In this document: one piece after another, positions 1 through 9,474 of the stretch
Position numbering within the stretch: position 1 is the stretch's first letter
How the letters are laid out: every line of letters starts with the position of its first letter
Origin: Heloderma charlesbogerti
Lineage: Eukaryota; Chordata; Lepidosauria; Squamata; Helodermatidae
Direction of reading: 5' to 3'
DNA length: 64,000 nucleotides
Assembly (NCBI GenBank): GCA_026122225.1
Contig: JANEZZ010001909.1
Coordinates: forward strand, 558,001-622,000
Made by a program: the position numbers and the translations under genes
Notes under the pieces: generated by a model
Told to the model about the DNA's origin: nothing
Database searches by the model: none
Seen by the model: only the letters and a program-made list of their open reading frames with translations

Positions 1-410
1 CACTGCCGCTCCTGGCAAACTCTGGAAAAGGAACCACAGATTGGAATTCTAGTTATTCTATTGCTTTTATTGCATTTCAGTATTTCACTGTATGCCGCCT
101 AGGGAGGTGCTGTCAAAAAGCAGTTTATAAATCACAAAAACAACAAACGGAAACAGTATTACACAGGTCCTGCAACAATTACACTGGTTACCAAACTGTT
201 TCAATGCTCATCTTAAAAGTGCTGGTATTGATCTTTAAAGGCCAGAACAGGCCAGGCCCAGGATGTCTGAGGCCTATATGAACCAAGCCCTAAGATGGGT
301 TTTGGAGACTTTGACCCCACCCACGAGACTGGAAGATCCCAAGGATGGAGCCTTTTCAGTGGCGGCACCAGTTGTGGAACTTCCTCCTTAGGGAAATCCA
401 ACAGGCCCCC
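1..410 (+). repeat. L2-like LINE ORF2 3' end fragment
   Basis: Read on the + strand, scraps of a LINE reverse-transcriptase tail can be seen: an LHWLP-like stretch near 180-200, an FKVLVL-like stretch near 220-240, and a 'GAFSVAAP' stretch near 346-372 that corresponds to the usual RAFSVAAPxLWNSLP ending. Frames are broken, so this is dead sequence. Similar ends occur at 14.3, 52.0 and 56.3 kb. Family placement (L2/CR1 clade) is by motif memory only. Confidence 0.5.
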
Positions 411-601
411 TCCTCCCTCACCATCTTTAGGTCTGTTCTGAAAAACGCGTTTGTTCCACGAGGCGTCCTATGAGCAAGGGGTATGGTCAACCACTCTCCC
501 AGTTTCAGTCCTCACCCCACCCCGACAGCAATATGGAAGATGATTATGGATTACCTTATAGGACTGTTGTAAAGATTACAACTAGACAATGCACATGAAG
601 A

Positions 602-910
602 ACTAAAAAGGTAAAGGTAAAGGTGTCCCCACCCAGTCGTGTCCGACTCTAGGGTGCGGTGCTCATCCCCGTTTTTAAGCCGAAGAGCCAGCGCTGTCCG
701 AAGACGCTTCCATGGTCATGTGGCCAGCATGACTGAATACCGAGGTGCACGGAACGCTGTTACCTTTCCCGCCGAGGTGGTACCTATTTATCTACTTGCA
801 ATTTCTTGCTTTCGAACTGCTAGGTTGGCAGGAGCTGGGACTGAAGACGGGAGCTCACTCCGTCACGCAGCGCCAGGGTCTCGAACTGCTGACCTGCCGA
901 CCTTCCAGTC
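602..910 (+). mobile_element. SINE/LINE-derived repeat with BovB-type 'gtcgtgtccgactct' motif
   Basis: The block carries the signature 'agtcgtgtccgactct', 'aagccgaagagcc' and 'catgtggccagcatgactg', which recurs widely in squamate genomes. The 'gtcgtgtccgactct' motif is shared with the 3' end of RTE/BovB LINEs, such as the copies at 26.0 kb and 32.2 kb in this window. The two ORFs that cross it are therefore repeat-derived and not genes. Confidence 0.6.
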
Positions 911-1159
911 TGCAGTTCAGCATATTCCTGACCCTACCCTGGCTCTTAAGATTCCGTTTTAACATTCCTCTTCTGTTTTATGTGCTCATGTTCCTTCTAA
1001 TTGGTTTTACCACCATCTTTCTTCTTTTTCACCATTCTGTCCGTGTGACACCATGGACAGATTTTCTCTCAAATGCTGGAGCACAGATCAATCCATGAAA
1101 TAAATAATAAATCCCTCCCACTTACAACCACCCCTTTCTCAGGGATGAGACCAACTCCT

Positions 1160-1535
1160 CTATAGCAGCCTTCCCCAACCCTGCAGATGCTTTGGACTAC
1201 AACTCCCATCATCTCTGATCACTGGCCATGCTGGCTGGGGCTGATGGGCATGAAAGTCCAAAACCTCTGAACAGCACCATGTTGGGAAAGGCACTTCTAT
1301 GGCACCCTTTCCCAACCCGGTGCCCTCCAGCTGTTTTGGACTACAGCTCCCATCATCCTTAGCTATGCTGGCTGTGGCTGATGGCAAATGAAGTCCAAAT
1401 TATCTGGAGAGCACCACCAGATTAGGGAAGGCAGCTCAACAGCAGTCTTTCCCAACCTGGTGCCCCCCTGCTCTTTTGGACTACAACTCCCATCATCCTT
1501 GACCATTGGCCATGCTGGCTGCCCCCCCAGAATGA
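1160..1535. repeat. Cluster of palindromic 'actacaactcccatca' elements
   Basis: Three copies follow each other, two of them folded: each has 'ttccccaacc..ggtgccctccag..tggactacaactcccatcatc' on one arm and the reverse complement on the other. This is the commonest small repeat in the window, with more than fifteen copies. Its foldback form suggests a non-autonomous DNA transposon, but I could not define a target-site duplication. Confidence 0.7.
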
Positions 1536-1559
1536 AAGAGCCCCACCCTCAAAGCTCTT

Positions 1560-2100
1560 TAAAGAAAGTGACCCGGGAAAGGGGAGGAGCGAAGGTCGGG
1601 GCCACGGACGAGCTCCTCCCACAAGGCCCCTCCCACATTTCTTAAAGGGGCTTCTCCCACAAGGCCCCACCCCCAAACAGATCACGCCGAAGAGGGCTGG
1701 GAGGGGGCGGAGGAAGGGCTGGCTGCGTCACGTGGGGGGCTGTGCGAGCTCTGTCTCCCCCCCCCCCGCTTTCCCACCGCCACTTTCGAGGGGGCGGGGG
1801 AGGGGCGTCCTTCTCTCTCCCTCCCTCACCTGTGGCTCCGTGTCAGCAGCTCCTCCCCAGGTGGCTGCTGCAGCAGCGGCGGTGGCGGCACCGGAAGCGG
1901 CGGGTCTGTCGTGCGGCCGCTGTTTGGGTCACGTGGGCAGGTTGCCGGAAGTAACGACGGCGGCCGTCGAGGGACAGAAGTAGTGTCGGGCGCCGGGAGT
2001 GGAAGCTTCGCCTTAAAGGGGCCGGGAGCCGTCAGGCTTCGCCAGGGTCGACTCCGCTCCTGCCCGCCCCGCGTTCTTCCCTCTGTCGTCTGCTCACGAG
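1560..2100. promoter_or_regulatory. CpG-rich promoter-like block
   Basis: This is the most CpG-dense stretch in the window. It has GC-box-like C-runs near 1610-1680, CACGTG E-boxes (gtcacgtgggg near 1728 and gggtcacgtggg near 1925), and ETS-type sites (ccggaagc near 1890 and gccggaagtaacg near 1943). A consensus donor on the - strand (CCACAG followed by GTGAGG, exon end at 1830) suggests a first exon of a gene that runs left out of the window. A + strand product, such as the gene at 5.7 kb, is the alternative. No initiating ATG is visible in the candidate - strand exon, so it would be 5' UTR. Confidence 0.55.
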
Positions 2101-2104
2101 TTCC

Positions 2105-2865
2105 TTGGAGCTTTTCTTCCTGCCTTTTCTTCCTTCATTCTGTTATATCTTTTCTTTTTTTCTTTTCCTTCTCTGTTTCATTCATTTTTCTCTTCAATTC
2201 TAATATATTTTCTCTTTCATTCTTTCTATCGCTTATTTTCCTTTCTTTCCTTTCTCCCTTTTCTATCCTTTCTATCCTTTCAGTATGATATATTTCTCTT
2301 TTATTCTTTTTACCTTTTCTTTTTGATTTGTTCAATGTTTTCTTTTTTTAATTCATTCCGTCGTTTATTTCCTTCTTTCATACTTTTCTTTTTCATTCAT
2401 CCTACTTTTTTCTCTCTCATTTTTCTTTCTATTGTGTTTTTCTTATGTTCCTTCTTTCTGCCTTTTCTTATTCATTCATTCAGTCAGTCAGTCAATCAAT
2501 CTCTTTTTCTTTTATTCTTTCTTTTCCTTGTTATGTTTTCCTTTCATTCTTTCTACTTTTTCTTTAGCTTTCATTCATTCTTTCCTTTCACTTTTTCCTT
2601 CATTCCTTCTTCCTTTTCTTTTTCATTTATTCAATCAATCAGCCTTTTCTTTTTCTTTTATTCTTTCTTTTCTATTATATTTTCCTTTCATTCTTTCTAC
2701 TTTTTCTTTAGTTTGCATTCATTCTTTCCTTTCTTTCAGGTTTTCATTCATTCCTTCTGCCTTTTCTTTTTCATTCAGTCTATCTTGTCTTTTCTTTTTC
2801 TCCTTTCCATTCTGTATTTTATTTCATCTGTGCTGTCTATTTCCCCTTCTTTCATTCATTTAGGA
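2105..2865. repeat. Long T/C-rich simple-sequence tract
   Basis: About 750 bases made almost wholly of ttcattctttc-like units with very few G residues on the + strand. The long ORFs through it (Phe/Ser/Leu only) are a by-product of the skewed composition. It begins right at the edge of the CpG-rich block. Confidence 0.85.
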
Positions 2866-2914
2866 CACAACCCTTGTGATTTGGGGGAAGACAAATGCCC
2901 CCTGATGTGCCTAA

Positions 2915-3050
2915 TGTCCATCTGATGCTGTGGCTGACTGCAAGCAGCCCTCCTACAACTGCCATCATCCCAAGCCAGCATGGGCAGTGGTCAGGGATGA
3001 TGGGAGTTGCAGTCCAACACACCTGGAGGGTGCTGGGTTGGCAGAGATTT
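2915..3050. repeat. Palindromic 'actacaactcccatca'-type element
   Basis: Foldback copy: 'ctacaactgccatcatccc..ccagcatggg' is followed by 'gggatgatgggagttgcagtccaacac'. It belongs to the family clustered at 1160-1535. Confidence 0.6.
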
Positions 3051-3249
3051 ACGGGATTGTTCTGTGGCGTTTGCAGGGTGTATTTGAGTCTCCGGTTCCC
3101 CTTCTCATTTGCTCTGACATAACATCCCCACCACCTTCTCAGAGGCTTCCATTTGGTGGAGCTCAAGCTCACATCTCCTTCCCTACCCCATGTCCTCTGC
3201 CAGGATGCTGAATCTCTTTTAGTGCAAGACCGAATTCCATTTCTGGTGT

Positions 3250-3575
3250 CAAGGGTAAACACACTTGGGCATATGCCGAGGGCCCGCTCCCCAGCAGGGG
3301 CCCACTGACAAGGGCCCCCTGGAGCTCCTTCTCCTCATCACCATTGCAACCTGCTTGCTCACCTGCCTCTCCCCGGCCCAGACAACAGTGGTGGTGAGGA
3401 GGAGCGATGCTGCTGCCTACTAGCTAACTGGCTCTCCGCCTATCAAGCAAGGAAATGGTAGCCATGATGAGAAAGAGGAGGAGGCGCAAGAGCAGCTGGT
3501 GACAACGGGGTAAGGAGGTCGACTCGCTGAGGGAGAGGGCCCATGGAGGGTGTCTCACCCAAGGTCCCTCAGAAA
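3250..3575 (+). repeat. Dispersed 0.35-kb repeat, family B, copy 1
   Basis: The block 'gagggcccgctccccagcaggggcccactgacaag..tgttcacctgcctctc..ggcccagacaacagtggtggtgag' recurs at 16.4, 21.35, 22.9 (reverse) and 39.3 kb. I do not recognise the family. From here to 4460 I see no further gene or named repeat. Confidence 0.6.
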
Positions 3576-4464
3576 CCTGAAGCTGGTTCTGTTGCAGACT
3601 CCTAACAACATGCAGAGTGAGAGCATAACCCAGAGTGTGCATGGAGAGCCTTCACGAAGGAGTAACTGCACTTACACTCCCTAACAGCTGGGATTTATAC
3701 ATTTGTGTCTTTTGGGGGGGGTTAAAACTGGAATTGTTGTAAGTCTCCTTTAGGGGTCACAGTTTCAGGATAGAAATATGGAAATTTACAAGTCAGTTAC
3801 GAGGTGGAGGGACATCTTTCTTGGCATAGGACTCGTGTGAGGGGACCGTGAGTGCCCAACGCCTCTCATTTTAGAAACTGGGCAATGCGGTACCTTCGTG
3901 GAGAAAACACAGATCCTTTGGCATTTCAGAGATGGAAAGGCAGGTGCCTGTAACACCCCCAATTCTCATGCCAAAGATCACTGGGTGAGTGCTCCCCTGC
4001 CCTCTGGTACATGGTTGAAGGATCTTCACCACTAAGCTGGATTCCAGGTTTTGGGGCTACAAAATGCCACAAGATGGAACCTCCTGTCTGAGTGAGCTTA
4101 CTTCCTCCTTGCCACAGTGACCTCTGCCCATTCGCCTACCCTCTCCCTCTGGGAGAGGATTGGGCCCAATCCACCCAGTACAAGGTGGGAGTACAAGGCA
4201 AGTGGACAACGTTGCTTCATCTTCTCGCTCTTCTCCTTGCTTCCATGCTCGGAAAGGACTGGTGAGCTGGTAGCAACAGCAAGGAGGAGCAGGAGTTTTG
4301 TGGGGGGATGCTGGTAGTGGGCCCCTCCAAGGCCTTAACAGGTGCCTGGTAATGCCACCCCCTGACTCTGGTCCTGTGTTGGATGCTGCCATCATTCATT
4401 CTTCAGTAGACTGTCCTTCACTGATTTTAAAAAGCCATCATGGTGTTGGTTTGTTTTGGTTAAA

Positions 4465-4600
4465 GGCAGGGGAAGGCAACTTCTAGCCCTCCAAATGTTG
4501 TTGGATTGCAAGTCCCATGAGCCCTAGCCAGCATATCCAATGGTGAGGGATGATGGGAGTTGCAGTCCGACAACAGCTAGAGGGCCACCAGTTGCCCACC
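4465..4600. repeat. Palindromic 'actacaactcccatca'-type element
   Basis: Contains 'tggattgcaagtcccatga' and 'gatgggagttgcagtccga' as opposed arms. An (ATTC)n microsatellite follows at about 4666-4700 and an A-rich LINE-tail-like stretch runs to about 4860. From 4860 to 5300 I see nothing that I can name. Confidence 0.55.
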
Positions 4601-5318
4601 TCTGGTTTAGATCTTTGCACTGTTTTATCTCTGCTATTGGCTTTATCTTGCTTTTATCCTGATCTCATTTCATTCATTCATTCATTCATTCATTCATTAT
4701 ATTTCTATACCACCTCACAGCCAAACCTCTCTGGGTGGCTCACAAAAATTAAAAACCATTAAAAATACATTATACAAAGGGCAAACCTATTTACATAAAA
4801 ACAGATAAACCGCACACACACAGACAACGTACATTTCAAACCATTTCAGACAACATATGTCTAAAACAATAACCTGTTTTCTCATCGTCGTCAGATCTTC
4901 TTGCATTTCCTGTTTTTAATTCATACACCTTCCAGAAATCTGCGGTAATTGGGTGGCTTAGAAATGCAAGATGTAAATAAATACATAAAAAGCGAGCCTC
5001 AACTGCTAGAAAGGTGTTTCTGCCGTAAAGAAATTAAACGCCAGACTGGCCAATACGTCTCCCCCAGTTAAGCTGGTAGAGGCATTTGCTAAGCTTTTGG
5101 CTGCCCAGCAGTTTGGGGGAAGGTAGCAGCAGGGAGATGCCTGGAAAATAAAATTTGCAAGCTCCCCTCAAACTGTGACCTCACATGGCCTTGTGTTGTA
5201 CCCTAGCAAAGGAACTTCTCCCTCTTCACTCTGGTCTCTCCTATTGTGTGATAGGGAGCATCATATGAATAATTATGACCCTTTTTCTGCAGCTGGTAGA
5301 AGCCTGGGCATGGGGCCA

Positions 5319-5321
<3 letters not shown>

Positions 5322-5350
<29 letters not shown>

Positions 5351-5352
5351 CT
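5322..5352 (+). repeat. (GA)n microsatellite
   Basis: About fifteen GA units interrupt the otherwise unremarkable sequence upstream of the ZnT1-like gene. Confidence 0.9.
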
Positions 5353-5731
5353 GCCTCTTTAAAGCACCCCTGGAATCCAAGGGGCTGTGTGCACTGGCTA
5401 CTCCGAGTGCAAAACTTTATACAAGTGCAGAAAAACCCACGGAATAGGCAGCAGGGCAGAGGACAGAGACGGGGCCTCCGGAGAGGGCCTACAAAAGGAC
5501 AAAACAGGCAGTTTAGAAGGCTGAAAGTGAGCAGGCAGGGGACTGCAGCAGTGGAAGAGTAAAGACTCGGGGCCAACACCAGGCAAGCACCAGAGAGTGA
5601 CCAATTAGGGATCAGGTCCCGGGCGCAGAAGTACCAGGATGGGCAGACAGCAAGGCAAAGAGGTTGGCGCTGATTGAAACAGAGACGAGGCTGGAGAGGC
5701 GTCCCGGTTAGGGGAGAAGCAGAAGGTGAGG

Positions 5732-6269
5732 ATGGGGGCCCAGCCAGGGAAGAAGTCCTGGACAGCTGTGAGCTCCTCACCTCTGTGTGTGGTGGGCTCC
5801 CCAGGTTGGCCTGCCAGTCAGCTCTGCCTCTCCGTCGGCTTCTTCCTGGTGGAGGTGGTGGCCAGCCGAATGACGGGGTCCCTGCTTCTGCTCTCATGTG
5901 CCTTTCAAACCCTAGCAGGTGCGCTGGCATTAGCGGTGGCCTTGGCAGATGCCCAGCTGGCTGCTGGAAGGTTCCCCAGAGAGAGGAACACCTTTGGGTG
6001 GGTACGAGCCCCAATTGCCGGCATCCTGGTCAGTGCGGTGTTCCTGAGTGCCTTGTGCCTGGCTCTCGTGCCTGAGGCGCTTCGCCGGGTAGCTGATCTG
6101 CGGGCCACGGAGCACATGGTGGCACTGATGGGGATCGGGGCCATGGGGATCCCCATCCACCTGGCCAGGGCAGGGTTGCAAGAGAGGCATCCCCAAGTTC
6201 AAGGCACCAGGTATTGCTGCAGCAGGATGAAGGTCATCCAAGCAGGAAGCTGTGCCCAGGAGATGGAAG
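5732..6269 (+). CDS. ZnT1-like gene, coding exon 1
   Basis: Codes for residues 1-179 and ends in phase 1 at a strong donor (GGAAG then GTGAGT). It covers TM1 to TM4. A 5' non-coding exon may exist upstream but none could be defined. A (TG)n tract begins just inside the intron. Confidence 0.85.
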
Positions 6270-7698
6270 GTGAGTCTGTCCAGGTGTGTGTATGTGTGTG
6301 TGTGTGCATGTGTGTATACATGTATGTGCATAGGAGAGGAATGCAATGGGAGGAGTCAATTTGATGGACTGCCTAATCCAGAGTTCCTGAAAACTGGTCT
6401 CTGAGGACCCAAGGAAAAGGAGAGAAGGAAACAGTGGAAAACATTATGATCCCTAGATGTTTCCACTGTATGATGAAGAGGCAAGCCTGCTTTTTTCCCT
6501 TCTTCTTCTGAAAAATTGCCTCTTCAGCAGTACAGGCAGCTGCAGCAGGATGCTAGAACTCAGGATAATGGTCCCATGAAGCTGATTTTGGACAGGACCA
6601 GGACAGGCATGTTCTCCTTCACCCAACGTAATAATGTATGAATCTCCCCACGGCAAGAGGGGTCTATAGCTAGCAACTTAGATGGAGGATAGGACCTAGG
6701 ATAGCAAAATGGAACCCCCGTAATCAAAGGCAGGTGACTTCTGAATACTGAATGCTGGAGATGAGCACTAGGGGAAGGTGTCCGCATCGCCCTTCACACC
6801 CCATTTCTGAGGTTCCCAAAGGCACCTGGTACCTGCTTTGCGGAACAGAATACTGGACTGGGGTGGACCTTGGGTCTGATCCAGAAAGACAGCTCCTCCA
6901 TTCTCATTTCTGGGACACACTCCCCCATGTGTGAAAACGTTTAAGACCTTCATTTGACACACTTGTTCTTCCTGCTCTGCAGATCTGCTGGGGAACGGAT
7001 CCTCAACAAATGGACGGCCCTGGATGGAGGAGAACAGGGAAGATGGCACCGTGTCGCCTGCAGAGAACCCCGGTCAGTGGCAGACACTTTGCCATGGCTG
7101 GATGATGGCTTGTTTTGGCCCTGTGGCTGTCCTTCTGTATTCTCTCGCTTTCCACCTGCTGTGTCTGGGCCGTGTGGCCTGCTTCAGCCACTGCTCCAGG
7201 TCCCCATGTTGGGCCTGGCATGCTTCTGAGCCATCACAGCATGAACGACCCCCTTGTTGGCTGCTCTACCTGGACCCCGGGCTTGCCGTGGCTGTGGCGG
7301 TGGCTCTGCTGCGTGTGGCGTGGCCTGCCATGCATGGCTCAGCCCTGGTGCTCCTGCAGGCCATGCCAGAGAAGCTGGACCTGCCGCTGTTGGAGCAGCA
7401 CCTACGGGCCACGGAAGGGGTAGTGGCCGTGCTGGAGCTCTGCGTGTGGCAGCTGGATGGCCCCAGCAACTTGGTGGCCACAGCCCACGTGGCCTGCCTC
7501 AATGTGGCTGCTTATGAGGCAGTAATAAACAGGGTCCAGCGGGTGTTCTGTGAGCACGGTGTCCATGTTGCCACCGTGCAGCCAGACCTCGGGGCTTGCC
7601 CGGGTGGGGGGTGCCACAAAAGATGGGGCAAGGCCCCGTGCAAAAAAGGCCTAACCCCCTGCCCTGTTATGATCATGGAGTATGAGACCACAGTGTGA
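5732..7698 (+). CDS. ZnT1-like (SLC30A family) membrane protein, two exons, metal-site residues lost
   Basis: Joining 5732-6269 to 6983-7698 gives 417 residues. The first ATG has A at -3 and G at +4. The N-terminal half follows the SLC30A1/ZnT1 pattern closely: TM1 about residues 28-48 (VEVVASRMTGS), TM2 about 49-75, the diagnostic NTFGW at 86-90, then TM3 and TM4 to about 148. The second half has TM5/6 and a cytosolic C-terminal domain that includes VWQLDG, ATAHV and HVATVQP. ZnT proteins exchange Zn2+ for protons using an H-x-x-x-D pair in each of TM2 and TM5. Here TM2 reads FQTLAG (Q59, G63) and TM5 aligns G218/A222, so all four ligands are missing. The His-rich loop is also absent, and the usual His in the C-domain HELHVWQL region is C333. 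Introns and frames are clean and there is no stop, so decay is not obvious. Inference: a transport-dead paralogue, perhaps a heterodimer partner or regulator. It ends in ETTV. The exact orthologue is unknown. Confidence 0.85.
6284..6332 (+). repeat. (TG)n-rich microsatellite
   Basis: Imperfect TG/CATG repeat at the 5' end of the ZnT1-like intron. The rest of that intron (6333-6982) shows no recognisable repeat. Confidence 0.85.
6983..7698 (+). CDS. ZnT1-like gene, coding exon 2
   Basis: Follows a consensus acceptor (ttcctgctctgcag) and restores codon phase exactly (G from exon 1 plus AT gives Asp180). It codes for residues 180-417: a short hydrophilic linker, TM5/TM6 and the cytosolic domain, ending at TGA 7696-7698. 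Two exons with a split in the TM4-TM5 loop fits the compact SLC30A1 layout. Confidence 0.85.
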
Positions 7699-7879
7699 GC
7701 TCAGTGGACTGACCCCTGGAGGGGAGATGAGTGGAGGGGAGAATACCTCAGAAGGTTCTAGAATACCCAAGTTCTCCTCCCCTTGTTTCTGCTCTCTATG
7801 CTTTCTGCTAGAGATCCTACTTCCTAGCTAAGTGCAACAACAACATTAGCCATAAAGGGGGCAGCCAGAAGGACTCCAT

Positions 7880-7995
7880 CAGGGGAGGGGAACCTGTGGA
7901 CTTCCAGATAATGGACTACAACTCCCATAATCCCTGTCCTGTTGTCTGGGGCTGATGGAAGTCAGAGTCCAACAACATCTGGAGGGCTGCCGGTT
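7880..7995. repeat. Palindromic 'actacaactcccatca' element in the 3' UTR region
   Basis: Foldback copy ('ggactacaactcccataatccc' against 'gctgatggaagtcagagtccaacaacatctggagggc'), 180 bp beyond the stop codon of the ZnT1-like gene, so it is probably part of its 3' UTR or just past it. Confidence 0.6.
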
Positions 7996-8253
7996 AACCA
8001 GCCATGGCCTACAGAAAAGACCGCAAAGAAATGAGCAAAGATTTCGGAATACAACCCCCCACCCTCCTTCCACACCCCTGGCAACAACAGGCTAGTCCAG
8101 GCTGGGTATATGCTACAATTCTGTGTGAGTTCAGGAAAAAGTCCAGAATGTGGTACTGGGTGCAGTGTTCAATTCCTGAGAGTCTCGTTTAATTCTTTAG
8201 TGTTTTTTTTCTTTTTAAGAGCAAGTTTCTACCCGTTGTAATAGAATTTGCAG

Positions 8254-8259
8254 AATAAA
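8254..8259 (+). terminator. Candidate polyadenylation signal of the ZnT1-like gene
   Basis: First well-placed AATAAA on the + strand after the stop at 7698 (cagAATAAAgttatg). It would give a 3' UTR of about 0.57 kb. It rests on position only. Confidence 0.4.
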
Positions 8260-8794
8260 GTTATGCAAATACAGGGAAACCATGCAAATTCAGCCGGTTT
8301 TGCATTATTTATACAGGTCACAGAATTCAGCTTTACTGAGTGCAGAATGTGGATACCCTGGGTGCCTGTATATGTCGGTGTGGGTGTGGGTGTATGTGCA
8401 TACTCCCCATTTGTCCAGGAGGGCCCAATACTTCTTGGGGTTTTGTTTCTGCCAGGTAGCAGATCCAATACCTCACATCACATTTTCAGAGAGGGGCATC
8501 TTGTCCCCCCAAATGCTTCAAGCCTTTAGCTCACAGCTCTCTTTCTGCTTTCTCTCCTTCTGTTCCCCCAAACCCCTCTTTTCTTATTTCACATTCAAAC
8601 CTACGCACATGGTCTCCAAACTCTGGTGTGTGTTTGGTTGTTTTCATTTCAAACAGTCTGGAAGATCTCTGTATCTAGAGACCATCTTCTAACAATTGTC
8701 TCCCATCAAGCGATATCTTAATGTCCTTTTGCCAAATCCCAGGCTGTGAAATGCTTTGCTTCAAGGCAAACCAAAGCTTCACAGCGCTATATAT

Positions 8795-9135
8795 ATATAT
8801 TGCAACAAAGAGTCTTGTGGTACCTTAAAGACTAAGGGTGCAATCCTATGCATGTTTATTCAGAAAAAAAAGTCCTATAATTCCCAGCATGCCCCAGATC
8901 AACATCACTGGCTGGGGAATGCTGGGAGTTGTAGGACTTTTTTTTTTTTTGGTCTAAACTTGCATAGGATTGCACCCTAACACTTTTCTTCTGGCATAAG
9001 CTCTCATGGACACTGTCCACTTCATCAGATGCAAGTGGACTGAGTCCACAAAAGATTATGCCAGAATAAACTGATTGGCTTTTAAGGTGCCACAAGACTC
9101 TTCGTTGTTTTTGCCACAAGAGACTTAACACAGCT
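8795..9135. repeat. 'caaagagtcttgtggtaccttaaagactaa' repeat, interrupted
   Basis: An element that starts 'caaagagtcttgtggtacc' and ends with the inverted 'ggtgccacaagactcttcgttg', common in reptiles. It is split by the 142-bp insertion at 8836-8977. A piece of the same family is at about 53695-53750. Confidence 0.65.
8836..8977. mobile_element. Harbinger-like MITE nested in an older repeat
   Basis: Perfect 11-bp terminal inverted repeats GGGTGCAATCC / GGATTGCACCC, flanked on both sides by the trinucleotide TAA (8833-8835 and 8978-8980). It is palindromic internally (gtcctataattcccagcatgcc against ctggggaatgctgggagttgtaggac). A 3-bp TWA duplication is the hallmark of PIF/Harbinger elements; the superfamily call is inferred from that. 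Confidence 0.75.
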
Positions 9136-9474
9136 ACCCTTCTGGAAAAAAAAATATATTTTAGGCACCAAGGTACATCTAGCCCTGGACGTTATGTAGA
9201 TATAACACTACAGGTAAGGACTGCTGTGGAAATGGCATCAGAGTGAGCTGCTGATCTGCACCCAGGGCCTGGGTGTTCTGAGTTCCAATGCTGCCACCCC
9301 TGGTGTCATGCAGGCTACAAACAGAGGGCAGACAGAGGAGGAGGAGAGGAAAAATGTGGATGTTTGGGGAGTGATTGACCCCAAGTGCCAGGATTACGGG
9401 AGTTATTTGCCCTCACCCATCCGTTCTCCCCTCCCAGTAAAGTGAAAAATAATAAACAGCCTAGGAACCAAAAT

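Noticed and set aside
217..221. Possible H-x-x-x-D remnant in TM5 of the ZnT1-like protein at residue H217 (coordinates here are residues)
   Set aside because: The His is one position off when the GPVAVLLY helix is aligned with the GSVIVVVN helix of ZnT1, and there is no Asp four residues on.
639..1098. Two overlapping ORFs of 107 and 117 codons
   Set aside because: They run through a BovB-tailed SINE-type repeat and its flank; no protein family resemblance.
2323..2925. 200-codon ORF of Phe/Ser/Leu
   Set aside because: It is a product of the T/C-rich simple repeat, with no domain and no start context.
5241..6014. 257-codon ORF on the - strand
   Set aside because: Antisense to ZnT1-like exon 1 and the GA repeat; low-complexity Leu/Ser/Cys-rich translation with no family match.
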